NCBI RefSeq assembly: GCF_043641665.1
Contig: NC_092192.1
Coordinates: 22,954,978 to 23,018,977 of the forward strand
Direction: 5' to 3'
From: Enoplosus armatus
Taxonomy: Eukaryota; Chordata; Actinopteri; Centrarchiformes; Enoplosidae
Length of the DNA stretch: 64,000 nt
Both the position numbers and the translations under genes were made by a program. Positions 33,051 through 46,076 of the stretch are shown piece after piece (positions within the stretch are counted from its first letter, which is position 1; every line of letters begins with the position of its first letter). The notes beneath the pieces were generated by a model. It saw only the letters and a program-made list of their open reading frames with translations. It was not told the DNA's origin and ran no database searches.

Positions 33051-35879
33051 ATAAGAAGCAGGCTGCCAGTCAGTTTTACTCCTTCTAAAGACAAGAAAAT
33101 GGGAAAGCTCAAAGGATGCATTTGTTCAGTGGCGGTGGAGAAAGACAAGAAGACAAGCTACAAGCAAGGGGATCAATTTTCTCCCCTGAGGGCTTCTGTG
33201 GTGCCCCCCAGCTGAATGCACAAAGGTTGTTAAGAGTGGAAGGGTGGAATAGCTGTATTTTGCCGTATGAAAGAGGGCAAGATGGAAGGCGAGGGGGCTT
33301 AAGAATGGATATTAGCCTCAAAAGCAGAGGAGTGGATGACAGCAGCAGGGCTTAATTTGTGCTGGACGCAGCCAGAAGGAGAATCAGATATCATTCAGCT
33401 CCCTTCAGGCACCGAGGTCCTTCACATCTAATAATCACATTTATAAAAAGTGAGCCTGCTGTATCATCCCTTTGCTCTCCTTGCATACATCAGGCCTGCC
33501 AATTTCCTCTCCGCACTGTGCTGATGGTTGGGAGTGGTGTTGGACTTGAACCAAAGAGCGCACATTGGCAAAGAGTAAGTCCAACAGCTCGGGTGGTTAC
33601 CTTTTGACCCGCCCGAGCCGGATTCCTGATTTTGAGCGATTATTGTGAATCGTCTGATCAGTGCATGTGACTAAATAACGCTTTGTTTGTGTTGGTTTTG
33701 CTTCGTTTTAACAGCTAGCGTCTAGGCGTCGTCCAATGTGCTCCAGGCACTGTGGATTTTTGATGTGTTCCATGACTCTTTCTCATCCCCCTGACCCGCC
33801 GGACCAGCACCGGGACCTCCTGATTTGCCCATTAAGCACTGGCCAGCAGTCACTGGACTAACAACTGCAGGGAGAGTGTGTATTTACGGAGCAATGGGCG
33901 GGCTGTCGAACAAATGTGCTTTCGGTCCAATGGGACACTTTTCGGACAATTTAGGGTTTCAGAATAATGGGCCGTTGGAACGATGTCAGGGCACCATTAT
34001 CTCAGAGACCACATTCAAAAGGGGTAGGGGAAGTCATGCCCATCAAACTAGAACCGAGTATGCTGAATGTAAAATACCAACATTTATGTGTTCCTTTGGA
34101 TTCTGTGGTGCAAGAACTTGGAACATGAGTCACTGTCATGCATATTGCAAAAATAAGTAACCTCACAGTTTTACAACGGAAGTTCATCCCACCTAATCTG
34201 TTTGTAAGTATTGGACTTGATATTAACACTTGACATTTTGACGATATGTGTGACCTGGGGTCCACTCTCTCTCATTGTCTCAGATAAACTAAACTAAACT
34301 AAAACATAGACTGCTGACGGTCTATTGAGAAAAAAAAAAGAAGTTACCAATGACTTCAATTGGCCAATTACGTAACGGACAGGTAAACCACTTCACACTC
34401 TTTGAGTGACGTTGATTTAATGAGTCACATCTGAGTGTTACTAAAGACCTGTGCAGACTACAGATGGCTGACAAATAGTCCTCACTTGGAGGCTCCTGTC
34501 GATTGCGGTCCACTAATGCAAACTGATTTCTGCAGCAGCGGCAAGCACGAGCGCGTCGGCGTCTCAAAAGCAACACGGCACTCTGATCTTTGACGTGGCA
34601 CATCAGCGCGGAGACTATCTGCGTCGGATGTCCTTACGTCAAACAGCCACCTCGCAAGTGTTCTGAGACCTGCGCTCCTGCTTCCTGTCCCAGCGGATTA
34701 TCTCCCTTTCTCAGCCCTGGAACTCTGCTGCCCCACAAATCCACATTTAAATAATTACGACTAGTTGACTCGTGGCTTGTACTGATCTTTGGTCAGCCCC
34801 GATTTTGACTCAATCCCCATGCGCTGTTGCAGAAAATAGTCCCCAACAAATGCACTATGTCGTCCTGTTGGAGCGACATTTGCTTTTTTTTTTTTTAAAT
34901 GAAACTATTTGCAGGCCTGTTTTTAAAGATTGACATCTTCAGTAAGAACCAAGGGGCTTGGGGAAACATATCTTCGCTTTTTGCCTTTTCATGGGACTTG
35001 CTGACAGCAAGCAAACGAACAGAGCAGCGACAGCCTTATCCTTGAATGACTCAAGTGTTTGCCTCTTAATAAACAGAGATGATTTGGGTGTCAAGACTTT
35101 CATCAGATGTTGCATGGGCTGACAGGTGGGCCTAACTCCCAAAACGTCTTGCCACAATAGGCCTTGAATATTTCCATTATATAAAAGGCAATTAAACCCA
35201 AACCAGGACGCGGTGTCAACAGGACATAATGTCAATGCAAAATTGTTTGTTTAATCTAAAACGCTTTGCCGCTGGAACACGTTTGATTGCACACATTCAC
35301 AATGTTTGCCGTATCAATGTCTGTGGAGGCTGATAAATGAATTGCACTGTGGCTGTTTTGTGCACCGAGGCGGAGGGCGGGGGGCTGCACCATAATGGGC
35401 CGACTGTAGTGCAGCCTTATTAATGTAATGGAACTGAAAGGGACCGCAGTTCATGGAGGCAACGAGCAAGTTATGAATATGGTGAAAGTCTATAAAGAAG
35501 ATTGACTACAGCGCAGTTTATTGTGCCTCAGTCGAAAAATGTTATCATCATGAGTGAAGTACCTTTAATTAGCTTATTATGCTAAGCACAAGAGCGGTGT
35601 GCAATTGAAATGGAGTGTCTGGCGTAAACACCCATTGAAATTCAAGCACAATGGAAGTGAGTGGATCCGCGAGCGTAAAAAAACCAAGGCATCCCGAGGC
35701 CTGGAAAGATCAGTTATCTCCCGTCTGCCACAGATATAGAGAGAGCCAATGGAGCCCATTGATCTCAATACATTTGAGGACTCACAGACTGCAGATGTTA
35801 CCGCAGTCAGGCCTGTGTCCCCTCTCCCCGGGCCACATTTCCACGTCCCGCTTTCATTGCCATTCTCTACCTTTCTACT

Positions 35880-36478
35880 GACTCTGACCCCAGCCACTCC
35901 CTCCCGGCGCTGCAGTGACCCCTTCTCCCTCCGGCCCGGTCGCCTGACCTTCCCAGACCTGCTCACCAGCTTTTACCCCTTGCCCCCCGTCAAACCCTGC
36001 CGTATTTAACCAGCCCACTTTTCCACTCACTCCTTGCCAGATCGTCGATGTTGCTTTCAAGCCTCTGTTACCTGAACCTGCATCTGTTTTTTTTTGGTGG
36101 AACATCTGCACGTGGGGAGGCGAGCCCTGGTACGTGAAATAGTAAACGCCGTATGTAGACGATGTGATTTTTACAACTTTTACTGCTAAAACAGACAAAC
36201 ATAACATGATCCTCGGTGTCCTAGAGGTGAAGCCTGCCTATACTTTAGCTCTGGATGAGCTCACTGGACCTGTTAAAACCACGGACAGAGACGGGGAGCC
36301 AGACTACCCGGACCTGCACCTGAATCTGCCTGTTTCTCTCGCCGTACCTGTACCTGCCTGCTTGTCTGTCTACCTGTACCTGTGATAAAACCTGTGATAA
36401 ATCATTGAACTGTCCCTATCCGCCGCGACTGTCTGTGTCAGGGTCCTCCCTCGTTGCTTGAATTCACAGGGCGTGACA
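35880..36478 (+). mobile_element. Possible LTR-type retrotransposon remnant
   Basis: A pyrimidine-rich stretch with 'ccgtatttaaccagccc', 'ctccttgccagatcgtcg', and repeated 'cctgtacctgcctg' is followed by 'gataaaacctgtgataa', 'gtctgtgtcagggtcct' and a terminal 'gcgtgacaca'. This order resembles LTRs of Gypsy-type elements I remember from teleosts: TATTTAA, 'gccagatcgt', then an A-rich signal and an end in TGACA. No second LTR, primer-binding site or coding region was seen. Edges are approximate and the left one is a guess. The element is inert, so it is described only. Confidence 0.3.
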
Positions 36479-37743
36479 CACTTTGCATGACAAGTTCAAG
36501 ACAAGAGCTTGCGTTGGAAAGAAATGTAAGGATGAACAGGATTCCCCCACACTCCACTGCCAAAAACTAAAAAAAAAAAAAAAAATCCTACTAAAAAGGA
36601 GATCTAGATCTTTCTTACCCGACCCTAAAAATGTCCCGATTGCACATACTGTACAGTCACTAGTCGGAGCGCAGTGATGGTAATGTGGCACAGTTTCTTT
36701 TTGAATTCAAAACAAGAAAGTGGTCTCTGAAGCAGCTGTGTCTGCCCGCTGAAAGACGTGACAGCCTTGTGCGCAGGCCGTAAAACAATTATCATCATGA
36801 GCGACTTGCCGATACCCGAACACTGAGAGAGCTGGATAATGAGAGAACAAAGCCATCCATTAATTGCGATGCTGTCACCATGGCTACCTGAGACTCAGAT
36901 TAATCTGTCACATGAAGTTTATTCTCTTTGCATCTTGGTTGAGTCCTTTTTTTAAAAAAAAAAAAAACATGTCCCACATTTAATTTGTGTTATTTCCCTG
37001 GCGCGCTTTGAAGCTCAGCATAGCAGCTGTCTAACAGCCCCAGTGAGAAATTCAGTAACCGCCAGGGTTAACAAACACATCTTAATAGGAGGTTCGGTCC
37101 AGATGTGGCCGCCGTCTCCTCAAACTTTCACACAGGCAGACCCGACTCCTTTTTTAACGGCACTTTAAAAAAAATGGAAATGGAGATTTGAACTGATTCC
37201 AGCACTGCCACAGAAGTGAGGCGCTGAGTGCAGGAGGAGAAACATTTGGCATTTCTAAAGGGACTGGAAGCCAGTGGATATTTATTCAGAGCTGCAACAG
37301 CGCAGATGTTTCCACCCGACATCGGATGGGCCACATTAGCATCAACATATTACAGAGACGACAAAAATACAGTCCCGAACCTCTACTGAACATCTAATGA
37401 GTTTAGGTCGCCTTCAGTATGGCTGCATTCGGATACTGCCTACTATACAGCGACCCAGTTCCGGAATCTTCACTCATATTACATGCTACAAGGCCTCATT
37501 TAAAGGTTTGTCCCGACCTTCGTAAGGCCGGGGGTGCCGCTGAGCCCACCACAGGAGTCAGCGGGTTAGCTCAACAGAAACTTGCAAGTTTCCTGCACAC
37601 GTCCTTTGGCAGATCATTAGCCGCCAGCGTCCAGCTTTCCGACAAAAACGCTGTTCGACTAAACTCGCGATGTTTGATCTGCAAGTAACTACATGACTAA
37701 AACGTCACACGCATGTCTTTCTCATTTTCCTGATCCTTATTAT

Positions 37744-37768
37744 CATCCATCCATCCATCCATCCATCC
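37744..37768 (+). repeat. (ATCC)6 tetranucleotide repeat
   Basis: About six ATCC units followed by 'gtcatctagaaccgcttgtcc'-type sequence. In fish genomes this (ATCC)n joined to 'aaccgcttgtcc' is a familiar end of a dispersed repeat; the family is not identified here. Confidence 0.85.
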
Positions 37769-38143
37769 GTCATCTAGAACCGCTTGTCCTTTCGAGCAGG
37801 GGCATTCAACTAATAGAGAAAACAGTAGTAGCAGAGAGGACTGGACCTCTCTATCAATCCACGGCCCTCTAGAAGCTGCTGGTGACATAAACCCGCTCGA
37901 ATGTTGGAAGTCTACCAGACTCCTCCGCAACAATATGTCTTGTCATGTTGCATAAGCTAACGAATGCTAAGGGTCGTATCACACCCACTCGACCGCACGG
38001 CAAACGAAATCACTCGGAGCCGCGAGGAGACAGAGACGGGATCATCGCATCAATCCAAATGCGTGGGAAGACAGATTGTCGGTGTCGGCTGTGGAAATTT
38101 GTCTGGTGATACCTGTCTGCAGCGAGCGGGCCACCCCCCCCAA

Positions 38144-38164
38144 CCCCCCCCCCCCCCCCCCCCC
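38144..38164 (+). repeat. Poly-C run (21 C)
   Basis: Uninterrupted C21. Confidence 0.95.
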
Positions 38165-38974
38165 GGTGACGCGCCGCTCCGATCAATTCTCCGCTCAGAC
38201 GGGTTTAAACATCAATTGATTTGTGGTTTGAGATTTTCTTTTCCTTTCACCCCCCACCCTTTTCCATCCAGATGGTCTACAGGCGGGGAAGCTAGTCAGC
38301 GAAATCAGTTCGGAGGTCTGTTTAATTTTTCATATCTGAGGAAGTCTTAAAGTACAGGCAACCTAGAAATGCTTTGCCAGTAGAACGGATGAGTGAAATG
38401 AACTCCTTTGATAAGTAAAGAACATTCCACAATGTGGCGTGGCTTTCCTTTTTTTTTCCCGCCTATCGCGCAGATTCAAGGCCCCAGGAACCCCATCGCA
38501 TTCTCTCCTCTCTATTATACGACTGCATCCATCGGAGATCCTGAAATCCGTTGTCTTTATTGAGAGATAAACAGGCGTAGGACGGGAGGCGACGCAGTGA
38601 CCTTACACGTTTCTGCTAAGAGGAAGTGCTTCCGCTCTGTTATTTTGTCTTTCCACCACCTGTCGACACAGACAAACTGGGAACGGGCTGCTGCTGCTGC
38701 TGCATTTCAACAAATACTTGGCCAAGTCTGCGATGCGATGTGCGACGTGAAGGGCCGCCAGAGCTGGAAGAGAATCGGAGACTTTCATACGGCCCGGTCG
38801 GAGGCTAAACGAATGAGATCAGTCCAGCTTTCCCGTGACTTGGGACTCCTGTTTGTGTAGCAGGCCGATTCCAAATTCAAAAGTTGCATTTTATGTCTAC
38901 AAGTCAGCTTCCAGATGAACAATTAGCCGGCAAAAATGTGCTGGTTTTGTGAATGTTAATAATGAATGAGATCT

Positions 38975-39044
38975 GATCTGTGAAGCGCTCTCGGGAACCT
39001 TTTTGAGGTTGAGAAGCGCTACATAACTGGAGTCCGTTTACAAA
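38975..39044 (+). mobile_element. Possible L2-type LINE 3' tail remnant
   Basis: 'ctgtgaagcgctctcgg' followed by 'gaggttgagaagcgctacataa' in two nearby parts resembles the 'gcgctttgag...gaaaagcgctatataaat' terminal motif of L2-type LINEs. Nothing upstream is recognisable as LINE coding sequence, so this is a weak call. Confidence 0.3.
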
Positions 39045-41147
39045 TCTGGTGGATGTCCACCACATGTGCCGTCGGCGACTGCGACCGGAAGCTGAAAGAC
39101 GAACCGGATATGGAACAAACGAGGCGGGCTCCAACAGACCAACAAGGCTGTCCTGAGTGTATTATCACGTACCTACAGCTGAATGTTGAATACACCAAGC
39201 GGGCCCACCAGAAGCATCCCGTTGTGAGAGTTTCAACAGAAACGTGTCAGCCAATTAAAAAAAACGAGCTAATTTCCACTGGCCATCGTACAGGGTAGTG
39301 GTCCCACTTTTGGCGGGAGCGATCAGGGCATTCACAGAGACGCTGCATCCCTGCAGTGCATCACTGATGGCGCCGTAAGTGCCGCTCTCAAACAATGAAT
39401 GCATGATGTTTTCGGTTACAGTAAAACCTCTCTACTATGTGGACGGTGAAAAAGGAATTGCAATATAAACAGACGACCTAGAAGGTTGGATACTTGTAGC
39501 TGCAGCGAGACATTTTCTCATAAAGAAAAATTAAAGCTGCAGAGCCTGACCTTATTACTTTATCTATTTATTTTTTTAACATTCAGTAACACAAATCTCC
39601 CAATAATGAGATGGGTTTTTTTTTTCCAACTTTTCACTCTGCCAAACAACAAAATTACTGTAAATTCGACCGTAATTCCCGTAGGATCCACACCCAAAAA
39701 TCAAATCAAAACTTAAAAACGCAGAAATTCCTGATTGGGACACACAACACTGAGCTGACTATTTTCATTCCTTGATGTCCCCCCTTGGATGCCTGGACAC
39801 ATCTGCCGAAGATTGCCAGATGGGATGGGATCAGACGTGCAAAAAAGATCCTTTCCCGGGTGTATAGCAGGAGACTTGTGGCTAAATGCAGAAGGCATAT
39901 AGAGAATATGTATAGTTTTGTGTTGGATTACTGGAATTAACTTGTTTTCACTTTGTGCACTTGGAATTACTCGATGGCACAAAAAAATTAAAGCCTATTG
40001 AAGCATATTGCGGAATTTCTGACTCCTTTCTGTGACATCTACTGTCAGGCGGCACAATAAGTGGTTTATGCTTGTTGGTTAACCAACTCGTTCCATTTTC
40101 GGCTAAAATCTTTGTCATTTAATATAACTCCTTTGCAGGAAATCATGTCTGAAAACAAACAGTATGCATTCAGGCTGCCTTTGTGATATTTTGCCCTTCG
40201 ATAGGGTGACAAATTGGGACGATTCTGTCCATTTTGTGTCCTTTTTTTCCCCTTTTCCATAAATATAATGATGAAGCTTTTACATTGAATACCAGTCAGC
40301 ACATCAATAACATATTCACAGTAAACGACACGATGTCCGTATTGCAGCATCTCTGCAAAACATCCTGAGGCGGTAAAACTAATGATCTCTGAAGACAGAG
40401 CGGATAACACTGCCGACGCAAGTTTTAAATAAAGACATTTGACGTGAAAGTCAAGGAGCAGTCTCTTGAGTTGTGTAATCTGTAATAGTGAACAATCAAT
40501 CTGGGTTTTTTTGTTTTTTTTCTGTCAAAAGTACTTTACCAAGTACAAAGGCCTTTGATGGCAAGTGGTTTCTCTGGCCCCCCGAATAACGGCGAGTGTC
40601 TGAGTGCCTGAGGGCCCCTCGACCTAGGGGGGGAAAGCGAGCTATGAAAGCACGAGGTGTAGGGGTGGCCGATGAGCAGCGCACAAACAAGGCAACAAAG
40701 ACACACGGAGCCGCTCCATCCGCAAGCCAGCAAAAGCTTTGACTGCTCCCCCCCGGGTAACACAGGCGCAGCGCCGAGCAGCGGAAAGGAAACTGTCACA
40801 AATTGCCTTTTGGACGGCTTTGCTCTTTATTTTTGTTTTTTCTCTTCTCTTTTTGGGTTTTTTTTTTTCCCGCCACGCCAAATTGTCAAAGCGATGGAAG
40901 AAAAGAGTGACAGTGGCATCTTTTTCGCCAAACGGTTCATCCCAAATTAACAGCTCTGCTTTTGAAGCCACCCACTGTGCGCCCCGCGCCTGCTGCACGG
41001 CAGCCCGACTTGCATTGGGCCGTGATACCTTTCCCGTGCTGCTTGGATTTCGAGGCGAAACGCCGATCGATAAGCCCTCGCCTGAAAGATGAAATTGGGA
41101 GCACGAGCAGAGAAGCGCTATTTGCTCTGGGAAAGCTATTGCCCCCC

Positions 41148-41168
41148 ACCACCACCACCACCACCACC
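41148..41168 (+). repeat. (CAC)7 trinucleotide repeat
   Basis: Seven CAC units after a C-rich stretch. Confidence 0.9.
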
Positions 41169-41411
41169 CTCCCTGCATCATCAGCAGGCAGAGTTTCAGT
41201 GCAACACATTGGCTCGATCATTAAAACAAAACCTTAAATTGGACGTGAGCAGATGAGATTTTCTGCCACGCTGCTGGCTGCTCACGGTGTGTTCGGGTTG
41301 ACACGTATCATGCTGGAATTAAGCTACTTCTGATGCGCGCAGAGGACATCTCGATAAAACATAAGACCTAATGGAATATAATCTCCCACTGCAAGATACA
41401 ATACCACTCAG

Positions 41412-41428
41412 CCCCCCCCCCCCCCCCC
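41412..41428 (+). repeat. Poly-C run (17 C)
   Basis: Uninterrupted C17, followed by more C-rich sequence to about 41450. A second run of 12 C lies at 41576-41587. Confidence 0.95.
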
Positions 41429-41806
41429 TCCCCCACCCGCCGCACCACCCATCAGAATAAAGCAATCTGCGCATAATGGAGCGTGCTGGAGCCAAACAGC
41501 ATTAGTGAGAATTTGATTCCAACCGGAGACTTTTCCACCATCGATCATCGCCACCCATGCTCTAATGCTCGGCAACCCCCCCCCCCCGGGCCTCTCCTCT
41601 TGGTCTGTTTATTGCAACGTCCTCACAGTTCAGCTGAGGACTCCATCCGGAAGTAAATAGGCTGAAAATAGCCTCCCCAAGCCAGAGATAAAGACGGTGG
41701 AAGTCTCGAGTGCCCTGCTCAGAGACATGTTGCCGTTATCATGTGCATGTATAATTGGCCATTATACTGATATTAGTGCGGAGGCGGGAACTGGTTTGAC
41801 CTTTAA

Positions 41807-42697
41807 AGATATCTTTATTGGTTACTGGGCAGTAACCTAAGATTACTGGATTATTGCAATTCCTTATTATCAGGCTGCCCCACTAAGTCCCCGAAGACTC
41901 TCCAGCTGATCCAGAATGCTGCGGCACGAGTACTGACAGAAACCAGGGAAAAGAGATCATATGTCTCCAGTATTAAAATCCAGGACAAAGCTCTTACTGG
42001 TCAGGCACCATCATATCTTAAAGAGCTCATAGTACCCTATTACCCCGCTAGAGCACTGCGCTCCCAGAGTGCAGGGTCGCTTGTGGTTTCTAGAGTCTCC
42101 AAAAGCAGAACAGGAGCCAGAGCCTTCAGCTGTCAAGCTCCTCTCCTGTGGAATCGGCTCCCAGTTTGGGTCCGGGGGGGCAGACACACTCTCTACTTTT
42201 AAGAGTAGGGTTAAAACTTTGCTTTCTGATAACGCTTATAGTTAGTTAGCTAGTTATGCCGCTGTAGGCCTTAGACTGCTGGGGGGGCTTCCCATGATGC
42301 ACTGAGCTTTCCTCCTCTCCTGCAGGTTCCTGTGGATCGTGGTCCTGGTACGCCTGGGTGCTGCTGCCATGGGCCTGCCTGACTCTCATCACTACAGTTA
42401 TTACGTTTAGTCGCAGTTCTGTTACTATTAAAGCTGTAACTACTATTATCAGTCATATTTCCATTATTATTATAGTTGCTATGGCGACTCCTGGTGCTGC
42501 TAGAGTCCGGTTTCTGCCTCTTAAAAGGACGTTTTTTCATCCCCACTGTCTCCATAGTGCTTGCTCATGGGGGGAACTGTGGGGTGTCTGTAATAACATT
42601 ATACAGAGTGGGTCTAGACCTGCTCTACTTGTAAAGTGCCATGAGGTGACTCGAGTTGTGACTTGGCGCTATATAAATAAAACTTAATGGAATTAAA
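41807..42697 (+). mobile_element. 5'-truncated L2-like LINE, 3' end
   Basis: The segment holds the C-terminal end of the LINE ORF (41843-42202), then a 3' untranslated region that ends 'cttggcgctatataaataaaa'. The same 3' end recurs at 17037-17659 and 25160-25271, which shows it is a dispersed family. No upstream reverse transcriptase or endonuclease domain is present, as usual for 5'-truncated LINE insertions. The left edge is approximate. The clade assignment (L2/CR1-like) rests on my memory of the C-terminal motif. Confidence 0.75.
41843..42202 (+). pseudogene. C-terminal fragment of LINE reverse transcriptase ORF
   Basis: One frame stays open for 120 codons to the TAA at 42200-42202. It starts LLDYCNSLL, continues QLIQNAAARVLT near residue 25 and QAPSYLKEL near residue 55, and later has LLWNRLPVW. 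These match the conserved region after the polymerase domain of L2-like LINE ORFs. Compared with the family, the usual 'SLHWLPV...' segment between the two middle motifs is missing, apparently by an in-frame deletion. There is no start codon, fingers-palm domain or endonuclease, so this copy cannot be functional. Confidence 0.75.
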
Positions 42698-44001
42698 GGA
42701 CTTAGCGCGAGCTACGTAGCAAGAGGCAAAATCAAGTGAGGCCACAATCAATGGCCCACACCCTATCAGGTCCCTGATAGTTTGGATCTATGTAGCAACC
42801 CCCCCCCCCCACCCCCGCCCCAGAAGGAGGAGGTGGGGTATGCCTTGTTAGAGAGGCTGCTGGCTCATCTTTTAGGCGGCACAGATTCATCACCGAGCAG
42901 GAAATATGAGCCCCTGCAATTCATTTTGGGGTTTTTTTTTTTTTTGCGAAAGAATGCAGACTCCATTTTGGACCACGCCGACTGGACAGACAAATGAGTC
43001 CAATTTATTACTATTAAATGGGCTCCACGGTGGGGAGGGGAGGGGTGGGGGGGGGGGAGTCTGCGCCATATGGCAGTCAGGTACAGTGCGACACGAAGCA
43101 CACAGCGGCGGTGGGCACACAGCTGTTCAAGCAAGGAGGCAGACGGACACCTGGCTGCTTTCCCCCCCGGCGCATCCGTGGATGCGGTCCGTCGGCTTTC
43201 AAAACGCCAGCGCGGGCGTCTGGGTGTGTGCCGCAGATGGGTGGGTGCGCTCAGATGGGTGGGGTGCGTGTTTAGATGTTTTCTGATGTTGAAGTCTGTC
43301 TACACAATCATTTGTTCAATATTTAAGTTAAATGTTGAGTTGTTTCTTAATTATGTGCCATCTATAAACATATTTTAAAGGGGGGGAGGGGCATCCCACT
43401 GCTGTTGTCCTTGATTTGTCAAACTTTATAGGCTATCAAATACAGTTGAGGACAGTTATAGCTTCAGTTATTGCCTGTATCCGTTTTATATGAATATAAC
43501 ACTAATAAAATGAGTCAAAATTGTCTCAAACTTCAGGATATGTACCAGGGGTTCTAACCCACCCCCCCCTTCTTTTTTGTTACAGCACCCTTGAGAAACA
43601 CTGAGAATGTCATACCGCCAGCCCCTCTATAAAAATTAAAGTCATTCAAATGACAAATTCCCTTTTAACCCTTTAAGGTCACATTCTCGGTCACATTGTG
43701 CACCTATTTCACAATATACCCCCCCCCCCCCCAAAAAAAATGTCTTTGTCTCCTTATATCAAAATCCAATCCATGTTTTCTTCCTGCAAAACTAAATATG
43801 ACATGTGCTTACACAAGCTTGAAACGACATTATCGGGAACACAAACTGCATTGTCTAGGGTCTTTACAACGCGCTGCATGCGATTTAGTCTGAACACACT
43901 TTGAACCAACCTGAATCACGACTAGCTATTTGAAACGATTTGGGAACCAATTGGTTTATGCTTGCATCCATGATTGGGGTGTTGTCAGGAGTTATTTCCA
44001 G

Positions 44002-44026
44002 AAAAAAAAAAAAAAAAAAAAAAAAA
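44002..44026 (+). repeat. Poly-A run (25 A)
   Basis: Uninterrupted A25. The sequence to its left was not recognised as a retro-insert. Confidence 0.95.
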
Positions 44027-44540
44027 CTGCCCGCTTGCAATTTCACCATCCTTTTTAATAGGTTTATATCCGTTTTTAGTTTTTTTTTTTGCATTCCAAC
44101 CCACCACGAATAGAGATATTTAATTCAGGTTATCGCCCGCACTTCAAATTTCAATTAGCCCGCGAGATATCCCCCAAACACTGCACTCTCAGTCAGCTGT
44201 TAAGTCAGCAAACGCCTGCTGGAGAATGCACAATAAAGTGTGTTCTGTTCTGCTCGCACAGGAAAACACGCTCTGCCGTTCCCGTCAACTTCTCCAACAC
44301 TCAGGCGGGGGGGGGGCATAAATAGACACCGGAGGCTGAGAGCCCGGGATGCGTCTGTGGCCGCGCACGCCACGGCGATGATATGCGGAACATCAACTTT
44401 GTCATCCGCTCTCTGCTTTCACTGTTGCTACACGAGATACGCCCACTCGCTTCTCTCTTCGGCTTTGACCTTGACAAGTCCTCCACTCAAGAGAGATGAC
44501 AGGCAAATGAGCCACAGCTACGTGCGGATGTGTGCGTGTA

Positions 44541-44562
44541 CGTGTGTGTGTGTGTGTGTGCG
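44541..44562 (+). repeat. (GT)n microsatellite
   Basis: About ten GT units with 'gtgcgtgtac' variants upstream. Confidence 0.9.
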
Positions 44563-45802
44563 TGACAATTAATTTCCTTGTATATTACACCCGTAAGTGC
44601 TAAGGCAAAAGAGGGAAAGGGCCCCCTCACATAATTTGCCAGGAGTACCTGCCTTCGTTGTTATCAGTGATTGGAAAGGAGGCTCGCGCAGGCGCCCGTT
44701 AGATAGATTGCTCCGACGGAGTCGCGGCGGCAGCCGTGCTGGTTGTTTAAAGGGCCATTCGGATGCAATCTGAGAGATTTCAGCCTGGATTTATGCCTCC
44801 CCTATTGCCGGGGGCTCCTCACTCCGGAGCTATGGATAAACGGGAATGAATTATTGTGTCAGGAAGCAGACACCACCACGCCCCCCCCCCCTCTCTCTCC
44901 CTCCCAGCCAAACGGGGCTGTGAGCCGAGTAGTCTGGCTTGTGCTGTGCATTTCATTAGCACTCTGCAGCACTTCACCTGCGTGTGTGAAGCCCATTACA
45001 GTCGCACTAGAGGAGCTCGGTTCATGTCATGTTGGGGCCAGAGGTGTCCCCTTGCTGAGATAAAAAAAACAAAAAAAAAACAAAGTGAGATTTATTCAAT
45101 AGATTTGTTCCCCTCCTCAGTCTAGCCGGGTGCCTAACCCTGCAACCGAGCCCACAGCTGCGGCCGCTGCGAGCCAAACGGCAGCAAACTCAACCGCACC
45201 GTGGCCGGTGCCCGGTGAGGAACGGCAGGCGGTTTTCCAGCATCCGTTATGACCAAGGTGAGTGGTTCGAATATTCTGCCTCTCCTGACTCAACTTTTCT
45301 GTTTCGCTTGCCGCCACCTTGGAGGCGCATCAGCAAGTGCTGGAGACCGATATGGGGCTCGCGGCCTCGTCAGGGTTTGACCATCACTGATGACGTAAAA
45401 TAGGCTGGTCTCTTTTCTACACTGGTGGACAAAACTAACGATATATCAAAGAAAGAACAGCTTGCTATCTATTCTTTAAGAGGGGGAGAGGGAGAACCAG
45501 CTGCCAGATTGCCATTGTGCGCAAATCTAGCAGCCTGATGCGAGTCAGCTCTCCTGCAGCGCAGAAATTACAAACAATTCACAACTTTCCAGCAAAGAAA
45601 CTCACTTTTCTTTGAAATCTCTGTTCAAACAAGACCGCGCGCCACAAAACACCGATTTAATTTAGGCCGTCGGCGCTGAGGAACCATCGCATGCGGGAAG
45701 TAAAGTCAACTGGGGCTCAGCTCACGAAGAGGCCCGGAGAACGGTAATGATGCCGCAGCACAGACAGGAATGGGGGCGACGTTGCTCACGACGCGAGCGT
45801 GC

Positions 45803-45805
<3 letters not shown>

Positions 45806-45833
<28 letters not shown>
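45806..45833 (+). repeat. Poly-C run (28 C)
   Basis: Uninterrupted C28, second longest homopolymer of the window. Confidence 0.95.
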
Positions 45834-46056
45834 GCCTCCCACCGTCTCATCGATAACCACCCTCAAAACACTGTAGCACAGTTAATACAGATGAGCTATG
45901 GGCATGTCATCTTCGGAATGATAAAACAAATACCTGAGCACTGAGGAGTCATTCGGGGGATTTGTCTCTCAGGCAACTGACAGCAACCGTGCTTAAACCC
46001 TCTGCCATTGCTCCCATTTTTCAGGACAAAGCAGACTCACACTGTGGTGCTTTTTT

Positions 46057-46076
46057 AAAAAAAAAATTTTTTTTTT
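46057..46076. repeat. A10T10 palindrome
   Basis: Ten A followed by ten T, a perfect 20-nt palindrome, itself preceded by six T. Such A-T tracts are strongly bent or nucleosome-excluding. Confidence 0.9.

Larger units (their letters stand above)
27111..35879. other. Unassigned non-coding sequence
   Basis: No gene recognised apart from the listed repeats and motifs. Two loosely CA/TC-rich patches lie near 32.3-32.5 kb. 31640-31900 is AT-rich. 28081-28260 and 33600-34320 are unique-looking with no feature I can name. 35240-35640 has many ATTA/TAAT cores but nothing else. Open frames here, including one of 197 codons at 32361-32954, show no known motif. Confidence 0.55.
36479..41806. other. Unassigned non-coding sequence
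   Basis: No gene recognised. Landmarks are an A15-16 stretch near 36.57 kb, a T7A15-16 stretch near 36.95 kb, an (ATCC)n tract at 37.74 kb, C21 at 38.14 kb, a possible LINE tail near 39.0 kb, T-rich patches near 39.6 and 40.86 kb, and a CAC tract near 41.15 kb. A frame at 39053-39298 has a fairly even composition but no motif I know. Confidence 0.55.

Noticed and set aside
39053..39298. Frame of 81 codons with even composition next to a possible LINE tail
   Set aside because: No protein family recognised and the frame is short. It could equally be an unrecognised repeat or chance.
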